Shown in pieces: positions 7,482 through 15,619 of a stretch of 19,216 nucleotides of DNA. The DNA is from an uncultured Porphyromonadaceae bacterium (GTDB lineage Bacteria; Bacteroidota; Bacteroidia; Bacteroidales; Muribaculaceae). The notes beneath the pieces are model-generated. The model was not told the origin of the DNA. It made no database searches and saw only the letters and a program-made list of their open reading frames with translations. A program made the translations under genes and the position numbers. The DNA lies in assembly GCA_900546835.1 (NCBI GenBank), contig UREH01000023.1, positions 1 through 19,216 of the forward strand. Direction: 5' to 3'. The first letter of the stretch is position 1; the number at the start of each line of letters is the position of its first letter.

Positions 7482-8870
7482 ATGAGTAATACACAATACG
7501 CAGTCTGCCACCTGCAGCGTGGCAGCGGCAATGACAGTGGAATGTCATGCCATATAGAAAGAAAGGATGCCAAGGGAAAGATTTATGTGCCGGTTAATGC
7601 CGATGCGGACCGGACACATTTCAACCGTGAGTTGGTCAGATTCCCCGATGGCGTGTCCAATCGCACCGAGGCGATACAGCACCGCATCGAGACCGCAGGT
7701 CTGCGCCGCAAAGTCAGCAAGAACCAGACAAAGGCAATACGCGTAATGCTGACTGGAACGCATGAGCAGATGATGAAAATTGCCAATGATGGCAAACTGG
7801 ACAGTTGGATCGATGCCAATCTTAAATGGCTAAGGGAAACTTTCGGAAACGAAAACCTTGTATCGTGCGTGCTGCACATGGACGAGAAGACCCCGCACCT
7901 GCACGCCACAGTCGTGCCCATAGTAACCGGTGAGCGTATCCGCAGGAAGCGGGAGGGCGAAAAGAAATATGAAACGAAGTCCGGACCACGTCTGTCGGCG
8001 GACGATGTGATGCGTCGTACCAAATTGCATGAATACCAGAACAGCTATGCCAAGGCCATGAAACCGTTCGGGTTGCAGCGTGGAATTGTCGGCTCTACCG
8101 CCAAGCATCAGACAAACTCGGAATATTACAGGCAGCAGGTAATCCAGTATGAAGAGGATATAGCCAAGTTACAGGCCGATGTAGAGAAGGCGCAAGAAGG
8201 AAGGAACACCATCCTCGCGTGGTTCGGCAAGGGAGACCTTGCCAAGACAAAGAAGGAACTGGCAGACAAGGACAGGCTGATTGCCGAACTCAATAAACAG
8301 ATTGATGAACTTCAGGCAGAAAAGGTACGGTTGCAGGAACAACATAAATCAGAAATCGGAAAACTGCGAAACGGCTATCAAAAAGAAATAGACAAGGCCA
8401 TTCATCAGGCGGAAGCGGCAGAACGGCAGTTCAAGGAGAAGGATGCAATCATAGACAGGCAGAGGAAACAGATAAGTTTGCTCGACCGCAAGGCTAATCC
8501 CCAGCGTTACAGCCTCTCGTCCGGTGCCGAGCTTGCACGTATCAATGTCTCAAACTATCGGAATCCGTCGCTCCACATCTGGACACGGGTCGGTGATGAG
8601 CTTTTTGAGAACATCAAATTCCAGATAGACTATGATGTGGCCCAAAAACATTTCAACGGCCAGATCACGGACGAGGAGTTTGTCAATGCTGTATTCGATC
8701 CGCAGGAGCAGGTAAATGGAAAGCAGGCAGAGCTATTGGATGCAGCTTTTACCCTTGCTGCCGGAGGACCGGCGGAGGTTCATGTTGGTACTGGATCTGG
8801 TGGCTCATCGTCTGACCTTCCGTGGAATGATAACGTAGCAAAGAAGCATACTTCGGTAAAACGAAGATAG
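7482..8870 (+). CDS. MobV-family relaxase (Pre/Mob)
   Basis: This 462-residue relaxase would nick one strand at oriT, stay attached to it and guide it to a helper conjugation pore. The Pre/Mob domain occupies about residues 1-210. The metal-binding signature HMDEKTPHLH is at 132-141. The segment SCHIER places H24 where the pMV158 MobM relaxase has its catalytic histidine (H22), and the following DRTHFNREL matches motif I. Residues about 220-330 are a long coiled coil (repeated K/E/L/Q heptads), usual for MobV proteins. The tail is Gly/Ser-rich and ends in basic residues. It begins 28 bases after the structured oriT candidate. Family assignment is firm, and no transfer genes accompany it. Confidence 0.92.
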   Translation: MSNTQYAVCHLQRGSGNDSGMSCHIERKDAKGKIYVPVNADADRTHFNRELVRFPDGVSNRTEAIQHRIETAGLRRKVSKNQTKAIRVMLTGTHEQMMKIANDGKLDSWIDANLKWLRETFGNENLVSCVLHMDEKTPHLHATVVPIVTGERIRRKREGEKKYETKSGPRLSADDVMRRTKLHEYQNSYAKAMKPFGLQRGIVGSTAKHQTNSEYYRQQVIQYEEDIAKLQADVEKAQEGRNTILAWFGKGDLAKTKKELADKDRLIAELNKQIDELQAEKVRLQEQHKSEIGKLRNGYQKEIDKAIHQAEAAERQFKEKDAIIDRQRKQISLLDRKANPQRYSLSSGAELARINVSNYRNPSLHIWTRVGDELFENIKFQIDYDVAQKHFNGQITDEEFVNAVFDPQEQVNGKQAELLDAAFTLAAGGPAEVHVGTGSGGSSSDLPWNDNVAKKHTSVKRR

Positions 8871-9032
8871 TTGATTGATAGTAATATATTTATTGCAAAT
8901 TCATATCTATACATACAAGTGTTTGCTATATTTTTTGTACCTTTGTAGTCGAAAACTGACAATTCTTAAACGGAAAAGTCAACGCAGGAACAAAGATCAT
9001 TTAGTTTACAAAAATAGTATTGATATTTTGTA
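8871..9032. promoter_or_regulatory. Cargo operon leader with a Bacteroides -7 box
   Basis: This AT-rich gap separates the mobilization genes from the cargo. TACCTTTG at 8938-8945 fits the TAnnTTTG -7 consensus, placing a start near 8952 and an untranslated leader of about 80 bases. A TTTG at 8922-8925 is too close (12 bases) to be a standard -33 box. None of the CGTCGAA operator sequence found near 17300 is present here. Confidence 0.45.
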
Positions 9033-11093
9033 ATGGGAGGACTTTTAACATTCAGAGTCGGAAACTTTGACACAACAGCAGAACGTGAGCAGTTTCGGTT
9101 TCTCTGTGAGCAACTCAAAGCTCACTATGAGGATTCGAATGAATTCTGTGTGTTCGCAGGCAACTATAATATTGGATGTGAATTAGATGCGTTGTTTATC
9201 AAGAAGGATGCTATCATCTCAATCGAATTTAAGAATTATGGTGGCAAAGTTGTTGCCAATGAAAACGGAGAATGGACTTGCGATGGAAAAACCATCAAGG
9301 GAGGCTCAAGAAAAACAGCCCTCCAACAAGCACGAATAAACCATTCGACAGTTAAGAAAGAACTTAAAGTCTTGGGGATTGAAAAGAATCAAATCAAGGA
9401 TGTCCCTCATCTTATTATATTTCATCAACCCATTGAATTGGAAAACAATTTAAGTGCCACCAACAGGTCTTGGCTTCACATTACTGATAGCGAACATTTC
9501 ATTGAAAAGTTGGATGACATCACTTGTCCTCACACCGACCTTGACCCACTCGGAATCGTTAAACTTGCGGAAACTCTCAACCTAAATCCCTTCTATCTGA
9601 CGGAATTCAGCAATGCCTCTTATGAATCACAGGCACCCAAGGAGAACAAGAAAGAGATCTTTGAGGGCATAAAAAAAGATGCCCAAAAGCTATCTAAAGA
9701 TGCGTTCAGCGAAGTACCTGATACATTGTACCAAGAAGAAAGTTTGTCCGAATTGCCACAAACCAAAGATGTCATAGATTCAAAAGAAATAGAGAGTCAA
9801 AGTGTAGCGGATGAGGTAAATGTGTTACACTCAAGTGCAGATTTGATTCCCTTGAAGGAGTATGCACATCAAATTATCAATGTTGTTTTGGGGGTGAACG
9901 ACATAGAGGTTTTTGCCCTTACTCCAATTGATTTTGGGAGAGCGTATCCTTCCTTTATAAAGCACATAGATCATGAGTTTGTCGTGCTCTTAAAAGGACG
10001 GATTGCACCTGACCAAGAAAAACGTCTGTACAGGTTCTTGCAAAAAGACATGGCAAGGATGTCGGATGATATTTTGTACTGGCAGACTGGAGAACGTATT
10101 GTATCTCAAATAGAAGAGGGGAATAATCCCGACATAGAAGAATCCGCCAGCATTCATTCTGATGGCACACTTGCAGATGTAGATCTTCCCAATTGGTTGG
10201 ACAGATATTTGTTTTTTGACCTTGGTGCGAAATACTCTCCCAACCATTCCAGGTTTGAGTACAATCTGAATTTGAACACAGGCGAGATTAAAGTATACCT
10301 CGGCACATACTTCCCGAGAAGTTTTGTCGAAGTAAAATCAATCTTTGAAGAATTCAGCCAAAACAGCAATTATCTTTCTTTAGTCGGGGAACGGACTTCT
10401 GTCAGTATCCTTGATTTAGGCTGTGGCACTGGTGGCGATCTCTTTGGACTTCTATCTTTTCTCGAGAAGTACGAATCATCATTAGAATCCGTCAAACTGT
10501 TAGCAATAGACGGAAACCAAATGGCCTTAAGGTTCTTTGAGAAGATTATGGCTGAGTTCAAGAAACACAGCAGACTCAAGATTGATTACCGAATAGGCCC
10601 AGTCTTCATTGAAAGCGAGAACGATTTAAATCTCGTATCAGATGTTTTATCAGACAAATATGATTTGATTCTATCATGCAAGGCAATCTGCGAGATGCTA
10701 GCAAAAAAGCGCATTGAAAATAAGGCCTACAAACAAACGGCAAGCATGCTGTCTTCTAAATTAACAGACAAAGGCATTATGCTGATAGAAGATGTAACCA
10801 TAAAAAGTCCAGCAACGAAAAAATTCATTCCGTACATGCTTAATGCAGAATTGAATGAATTCGTAGCTGAAAACGATGATTTCGCAACAATATACCCGAC
10901 TGCATGCAAGGACAAAGAGTCCAAATGTATAAACGGATGCTTTTTCAAGAAGGAGATAAGAGTAACTCATTCTGCAAAGAACAACGATATAAGCAAAATT
11001 ATCTACCGGATAATTGGGAAGAAACCGTTTGCCGAGAATGTCGTTGTGTCATCCAATGGGGAAACCGAATATAACTCATGTACTATCAAATAA
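9033..11093 (+). CDS. NERD nuclease-like domain fused to a SAM methyltransferase
   Basis: A 686-residue protein with two recognisable ends. Residues about 10-110 fit the NERD (nuclease-related) domain, with E50 and D52 in CELDAL and the E65-x-K67 pair in ISIEFKNYGG, the PD-(D/E)xK-like active-site layout. Residues about 440-600 are a class I S-adenosylmethionine methyltransferase: motif I LDLGCGTGGD (460-469), acidic D493 ending the second strand (LLAIDG), and a motif IV-like strand YDLILSCKA from 543. The linker (about 200-290) is acidic and low in complexity, and the segment 290-440 is unassigned. It is first in a tightly packed cargo operon. It may modify or cut nucleic acid, with the partner helicase opening the substrate. 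Domain calls are fair to good; the combined role and target (DNA, RNA or other) are unknown. Confidence 0.8.
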   Translation: MGGLLTFRVGNFDTTAEREQFRFLCEQLKAHYEDSNEFCVFAGNYNIGCELDALFIKKDAIISIEFKNYGGKVVANENGEWTCDGKTIKGGSRKTALQQARINHSTVKKELKVLGIEKNQIKDVPHLIIFHQPIELENNLSATNRSWLHITDSEHFIEKLDDITCPHTDLDPLGIVKLAETLNLNPFYLTEFSNASYESQAPKENKKEIFEGIKKDAQKLSKDAFSEVPDTLYQEESLSELPQTKDVIDSKEIESQSVADEVNVLHSSADLIPLKEYAHQIINVVLGVNDIEVFALTPIDFGRAYPSFIKHIDHEFVVLLKGRIAPDQEKRLYRFLQKDMARMSDDILYWQTGERIVSQIEEGNNPDIEESASIHSDGTLADVDLPNWLDRYLFFDLGAKYSPNHSRFEYNLNLNTGEIKVYLGTYFPRSFVEVKSIFEEFSQNSNYLSLVGERTSVSILDLGCGTGGDLFGLLSFLEKYESSLESVKLLAIDGNQMALRFFEKIMAEFKKHSRLKIDYRIGPVFIESENDLNLVSDVLSDKYDLILSCKAICEMLAKKRIENKAYKQTASMLSSKLTDKGIMLIEDVTIKSPATKKFIPYMLNAELNEFVAENDDFATIYPTACKDKESKCINGCFFKKEIRVTHSAKNNDISKIIYRIIGKKPFAENVVVSSNGETEYNSCTIK

Positions 11094-11104
11094 ATTAAAA
11101 AATT

Positions 11105-12133
11105 ATGGCAGACTTCGATTCTGAATTCTTCATTGACTATTCAAGTCTAGATGATTTCCAGAGGCAGCTGATAGACAGAAAGAATAACAAGTCTATGGTT
11201 GTCTCCGGCAGTGCAGGAAGCGGCAAATCGCTTATTGCCCTTCATAAGGCTAAACAAATTGCAGCTCTCGGTGAAAGTTACACAATTATCGTATATACTA
11301 AGTCTTTGAGAAAGTATTTTGAGGATGGTTTGAAAAAGCTGGGACTTAGAAATGTATATCATTACCATCAATGGCGCCATAATCAAAGAAGAGTAAAATA
11401 CCTCATAGTTGATGAATGCCAGGATTTTACAAGGGAAGAAATTAATGAAATGAAACAGTATGGGGAGTATTGCTTGTTCTTTGGCGATACTGCTCAATCT
11501 ATTATGGGCTTTGGCGATAGAGGGCAAACCCAAACTATTGAACGCACGGCTTCGGATATGGGCATTGCTCCGGATCCTCTATATTTCAACTACAGACTGA
11601 CTCAAGAAGTCGCAGCTCTTGGCGAGAAGGTAGGAAATGTAGAGGACTTGGTTCTCAAGTGTAAGCGTCAAGGTGAGAAACCCAACCTTATCTCTGCAAA
11701 TAGTTATGATGGACAACTGGATAAAATCGCGGACATTATAAAAAACAGATCCTTAACGAATGTCGGAATCCTATTGCCATTCAATACGGATGACAAGGGC
11801 GAATGGTCTGTAGAGTATGTCAAGGATTATCTGATGAGAAAAGGCATCACGTGCGAATTCAAGTATAATGCCAACCAAGATACTGAAATGGACTTGGATT
11901 TCCATTCCTCTAACCCCAAAATTATGACTTGGTGGTGTGCAAAAGGACTCCAATTCAAGGATGTCTTTATCCCTGGATGTGAGAAGAATACTGATAAGCG
12001 TGCAGCACTTTATGTGGCTATGACAAGGTGTAGTGAACGTCTTTATTTAGGATACACATCATCTTTGTCTCCACTCTTCCCTAAGAAGGACAATCCTGTA
12101 TACAACAACAACGAAGAAATTGATATTATTTAA
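11105..12133 (+). CDS. Compact superfamily 1 (UvrD-like) helicase
   Basis: A 342-residue ATPase with nearly all SF1 helicase motifs. There is a Q-like segment DDFQRQLID (about 16-24), Walker A GSAGSGKS (35-42), Walker B IVDECQDF (101-108), motif III GDTAQSI (127-133), motif IV NYRL (163-166), motif V WWCAKGLQFKDVF (276-288) and motif VI YVAMTRCSERLYL (303-315). It is about half the length of UvrD or Rep and lacks their large 1B and 2B insertions, so it probably needs a partner for processivity or loading. It starts 11 bases after the NERD-methyltransferase gene and ends 12 bases before the next. SF1 helicases next to nuclease genes are frequent in phage-defence loci. Confidence 0.9.
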   Translation: MADFDSEFFIDYSSLDDFQRQLIDRKNNKSMVVSGSAGSGKSLIALHKAKQIAALGESYTIIVYTKSLRKYFEDGLKKLGLRNVYHYHQWRHNQRRVKYLIVDECQDFTREEINEMKQYGEYCLFFGDTAQSIMGFGDRGQTQTIERTASDMGIAPDPLYFNYRLTQEVAALGEKVGNVEDLVLKCKRQGEKPNLISANSYDGQLDKIADIIKNRSLTNVGILLPFNTDDKGEWSVEYVKDYLMRKGITCEFKYNANQDTEMDLDFHSSNPKIMTWWCAKGLQFKDVFIPGCEKNTDKRAALYVAMTRCSERLYLGYTSSLSPLFPKKDNPVYNNNEEIDII

Positions 12134-12145
12134 TCACTGACTGTA

Positions 12146-14560
12146 ATGAAATTATTTATAGCAACATCTTCACTTAATATAGACAACATTCTATCTACAG
12201 AATGTATTGCGCCATTATCGTTCTACAATGCTAGGAACTATGGATATAATACATTCTACGGATTGGATCTCATTCCGTTCAAGAATGTTTTGATATTGTT
12301 TTCGAAAATCCCTTATTTCGAGATAAAGGATAACGAGCACGATAGTCGTCCTATCGTTCTTGAAGTTGATATAGACGAAAAGACAACACCGTTGACTCAT
12401 ATTTTCGAAAATGATAGGATTCATGTGTATTCTCTGGACAGTGTTTTGAATCTTTCCCCCTTCAACACGAGAATATTATTTTACAATGTCAATGATTTAA
12501 ATCATTCTAGACTTAGTTGTTCTGATAGTTTGACAAACAAACTTGGAGATCACTTTAAGTTTGACCTTTGCAAAGGAGATTTCAATTTGGCTTATTTGTC
12601 AGGATTGAATATTCATGTAGAGGATACATGCAAGAATTATGATGCAAAAGTTCTCCAGAACAACAAATTGAATGTCGTTAAAGGGTTCATTTTGGGATTT
12701 TATCTCGGCATATCCAAATCTGTATCCTCTGATACTGCAGTCTTACTCAAAATTCAGAAAAGGATCTACGATATTGTCGCAACTCTCAAAAATAATGGAG
12801 GCTTCGGTAATAGTTCTTTCTACCAAGAACTAAAACAGTTAGATACAGACTTTCGAAAGTTTGACCCTTCCATGAGAAGATGTAAGGAAATGTGGGATAA
12901 TACCCTCACAGAACTTGCAATTCCTTCGGATGCACTCAATAAGTTGCTAAAATTATATGATGAGGAGAATGTTCTCAAAACGAATTTTATGAAAAAGAAC
13001 GGTCTGCGCTCTTACGTCTCACTAAGCCAATATGGGTATGATAACATAGAAGCGTATCGCGATAGTTTAAAGTCCTATACTTCTCAGATTGTGAAAGAGG
13101 ATCAAATAAAACAAGTTTCCGAATTTAATGTGGCAAACACTTTTGATTTGGATCCTACATACGAAACATGCATGCTTACAAAGGACTCTCAGGAAACAAT
13201 GCTATTCAATAAGTTTATTGATACTATATTATGGCATGGTACTGCGCCGACTTCTGATACCCTGCGTACAGACAGATTCAATATTGCGACTCAAATTACT
13301 ATCTCCGCAAAAAACATATGGGAATCATTAAATTGGCAATGGCAAGGCAGCCCTGCTCAACAGTTCATGAATGATTTGAGACAGAACATCAAGAGCTTTA
13401 CTCCACTTGATGTAAAAAAGCAAGACAACCCCATCCTTAAGGCCTTAGCAGCTTTTATTCTTAAGGGAGAAGACTTTGATGCTATTGTGCAGTTTTGCGA
13501 AGATAATTCATACTCTGACTACAGTTACTCACTTGCATTGTGGGGGGCTACAATAGGATACGTAAAAATTCCGAAACCGATAATCGCATCCATTACAAAT
13601 CTTCCATCATTTGGTGAGAATTACAGAGCAATCTGTACACTTCTCTATAATACAGAGTCAAAAGGAGAATGGCCTTTTATACAACAACCTGTTGAAATCA
13701 AATTAAATGGCGTTGGTGCGCCTGTAGTGAACACAGATCTTCGTGAGAATGTCCAATCTGTTATAAACACGTTGCCCCATGGACAGAAGAGAGCCAACGA
13801 GTACTGCATAGAATCCGCATTGCAACTAGAGGCCGCCCAAGGCAAATTCGAGGCATATCTGTACATATTAAAAAATTTAATAAGTACCAGAACAAATCTC
13901 TACAAGGAGATGAAACGTGTCTTAAGCTTGCCCGAATCACGAACCCATGAACTCTCTGATGTGGTAAAGAGCGTATTGAAGGACTTTACAACGAAGAGCG
14001 CAAAGGATTATCATGACAAAGCGTTAGTAGCTCTTGAACTAGAAAATAAGGTTGGTGAACCCGTCTCATTCCGTTGCATGCTTGACGACTTGAATATTTC
14101 CAAGGAAATACGAGATAATTTAGTTGCTTACTTCAATATTCAGGCAGAAGAGTCTGGTATAATGAGGCCTATAAAAAAAATAGGAAATTTCTTTGGTAAT
14201 TTGCTCTCTGGTCAAAACTCAAGTACCAATGTAGAGCAAGCAACCAAGAAGCCAGGGGTGGGTAAATTGCCATTCAAAATCGAGAATGTCGACGCAATAG
14301 CTGCGTTTATAAGGGAAATCAATCCTGGGCTTAAGGATTTTGCATACAAACAAATAATCAATGATTTGAATTGGGTATTTGACCCTCAGTATGCCGCTGG
14401 GAAGACAGAACATGAGCTTTTAGAGGAATTCCATGCTAAACTTGTTTCAGGCCAGCGTGATCCAGTTAGCAGAAATGGAAAAGATATGAAATGGAAAAAC
14501 GATGCCTATAGGCCCATCGATATAGAGAAAACAATCTCTGCTCTTAAACAACGTCTTTAA
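12146..14560 (+). CDS. Large protein of unknown function in the cargo operon
   Basis: I do not recognise a family for this 804-residue protein. No signal peptide or membrane span is evident and no P-loop is seen. The first 45 residues (IATSSLNIDNILSTECIAPL and after) loosely recall the opening of DarT/PARP-like ADP-ribosyltransferases, where a substrate loop follows a short strand. I see no confirming catalytic residues, so this is only a hint. The remainder is mixed helical, with a loop-rich basic segment near residues 670-710 and a compact C-terminal part rich in charged residues. It is the largest gene of the operon, AT-rich like its neighbours, and 12 and 7 bases from them. It could be a sensor, a scaffold or the effector of the system. 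Confidence 0.82.
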   Translation: MKLFIATSSLNIDNILSTECIAPLSFYNARNYGYNTFYGLDLIPFKNVLILFSKIPYFEIKDNEHDSRPIVLEVDIDEKTTPLTHIFENDRIHVYSLDSVLNLSPFNTRILFYNVNDLNHSRLSCSDSLTNKLGDHFKFDLCKGDFNLAYLSGLNIHVEDTCKNYDAKVLQNNKLNVVKGFILGFYLGISKSVSSDTAVLLKIQKRIYDIVATLKNNGGFGNSSFYQELKQLDTDFRKFDPSMRRCKEMWDNTLTELAIPSDALNKLLKLYDEENVLKTNFMKKNGLRSYVSLSQYGYDNIEAYRDSLKSYTSQIVKEDQIKQVSEFNVANTFDLDPTYETCMLTKDSQETMLFNKFIDTILWHGTAPTSDTLRTDRFNIATQITISAKNIWESLNWQWQGSPAQQFMNDLRQNIKSFTPLDVKKQDNPILKALAAFILKGEDFDAIVQFCEDNSYSDYSYSLALWGATIGYVKIPKPIIASITNLPSFGENYRAICTLLYNTESKGEWPFIQQPVEIKLNGVGAPVVNTDLRENVQSVINTLPHGQKRANEYCIESALQLEAAQGKFEAYLYILKNLISTRTNLYKEMKRVLSLPESRTHELSDVVKSVLKDFTTKSAKDYHDKALVALELENKVGEPVSFRCMLDDLNISKEIRDNLVAYFNIQAEESGIMRPIKKIGNFFGNLLSGQNSSTNVEQATKKPGVGKLPFKIENVDAIAAFIREINPGLKDFAYKQIINDLNWVFDPQYAAGKTEHELLEEFHAKLVSGQRDPVSRNGKDMKWKNDAYRPIDIEKTISALKQRL

Positions 14561-14567
14561 TACAGTT

Positions 14568-15617
14568 ATGAACGACAAGATTCATATTACAATTGAAAAT
14601 GGTGATTCCGTAGAGGCGACAGCTCCTATAATCATATCAGCAAGCCGTTCAACTGACATACCAGCATTTTACGCCAAGTGGTTTTTCAACCGCTTGGCTA
14701 AAGGGTATTGTGCATGGTATAACCCTTTCAACCAGCAGAAAATGTATATTTCTTTCAAGAACTGCAAGGTAGTGATTTTTTGGACAAAGAACCCAAAGCC
14801 GATTCTCCCATACCTTCATGAGCTTGACGAAAAAGGAATACACTACTACTTTCAGGTTACACTCAATGATTATGTAAAAGAAGGTTTTGAGCCTAATGTT
14901 TCGTCTGTCGAAAACAGAATTGAGACATTCAAGAAACTTTCTGATATGATTGGTAAGGAGAAAGTAATCTGGCGTTTTGATCCTTTAATAATTACGCCAA
15001 ACATCGCTCCTCGTGACCTCTTGATGCGCATTTGGCACATTGGAAATAAACTGAAAGGTTACACAAATAAGCTTGTATTCAGTTTCGTTGATGTAAAAGC
15101 TTATCGCAAGGTTCAAAACAACCTTGTTAAGGAAACTATGCTTTTTACAAAGGAGAATGTGGAGAATGCCGAAGCCAACCTTGCTCAACGCATAGAAATC
15201 GTAGAAGGACTTCAAAAGATTCGTGAAGTTTGGCATAAAGATGGTTGGGATGTTGAAATCGCCACTTGTGCGGAAGATATTGACCTCGAAAAATACGGGA
15301 TAGAACACAATCGTTGTATTGATGGTGAATTGATGAAACGTATTTTTGCTGACGATAAGGAACTTGTCTATTATCTACATACATTGAAATTACCAGAAAA
15401 AGACTTGTTTGGTAATTTGCCACCAATACCAGAGAAGGTGCGTAATGTAAAGGATACAGGGCAACGTAAGGTATGTGGATGTATGATCAGCAAAGACATC
15501 GGCATGTATAATACTTGTCGTCATTTCTGTGTCTACTGCTATGCCAATACAAGTAAAGAATGCGTCATCAGAAATGCTGAGAAACATAATGATGAAAGTG
15601 AAAGTATAATTGGATAA
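14568..15617 (+). CDS. DUF1848 family protein with radical-SAM-like cysteines
   Basis: This 349-residue protein shows the family hallmarks ISASRSTDIPAFY (23-35) and FWTKNP (71-76), and a C-terminal cysteine cluster. C303 and C305 precede C317-x3-C321-x2-C324, the CX3CX2C pattern that binds a 4Fe-4S cluster in radical SAM enzymes, but here it is at the C-terminus instead of the N-terminus. DUF1848 proteins have no settled function; a radical-SAM-like reaction on nucleic acid, nucleotide or protein is inferred from the cysteines. The gene starts 7 bases after the 804-residue protein and ends 2 bases before the AlbA_2 gene, so it is cotranscribed. It is full length for the family. Confidence 0.86.
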   Translation: MNDKIHITIENGDSVEATAPIIISASRSTDIPAFYAKWFFNRLAKGYCAWYNPFNQQKMYISFKNCKVVIFWTKNPKPILPYLHELDEKGIHYYFQVTLNDYVKEGFEPNVSSVENRIETFKKLSDMIGKEKVIWRFDPLIITPNIAPRDLLMRIWHIGNKLKGYTNKLVFSFVDVKAYRKVQNNLVKETMLFTKENVENAEANLAQRIEIVEGLQKIREVWHKDGWDVEIATCAEDIDLEKYGIEHNRCIDGELMKRIFADDKELVYYLHTLKLPEKDLFGNLPPIPEKVRNVKDTGQRKVCGCMISKDIGMYNTCRHFCVYCYANTSKECVIRNAEKHNDESESIIG

Positions 15618-15619
15618 TT

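Noticed and set aside
7262..7489. A 75-codon plus-strand frame across the oriT candidate
   Set aside because: It lies over the inverted repeats and stems, which explain the sequence better, and it overlaps the end of the Toprim gene and start of the relaxase gene.
6765..7511. A 248-codon minus-strand frame opposite the Toprim gene
   Set aside because: It is antisense to the zinc-ribbon/Toprim protein, crosses the structured spacer and shows no recognisable domain.
9033..12133. A classical type I, II or III restriction-modification system
   Set aside because: The methyltransferase lacks a recognisable DNA amino-methyltransferase motif such as DPPY or NPPY, and no specificity subunit is seen. 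The helicase is of SF1 type instead of the SF2 type used by type I and III enzymes.
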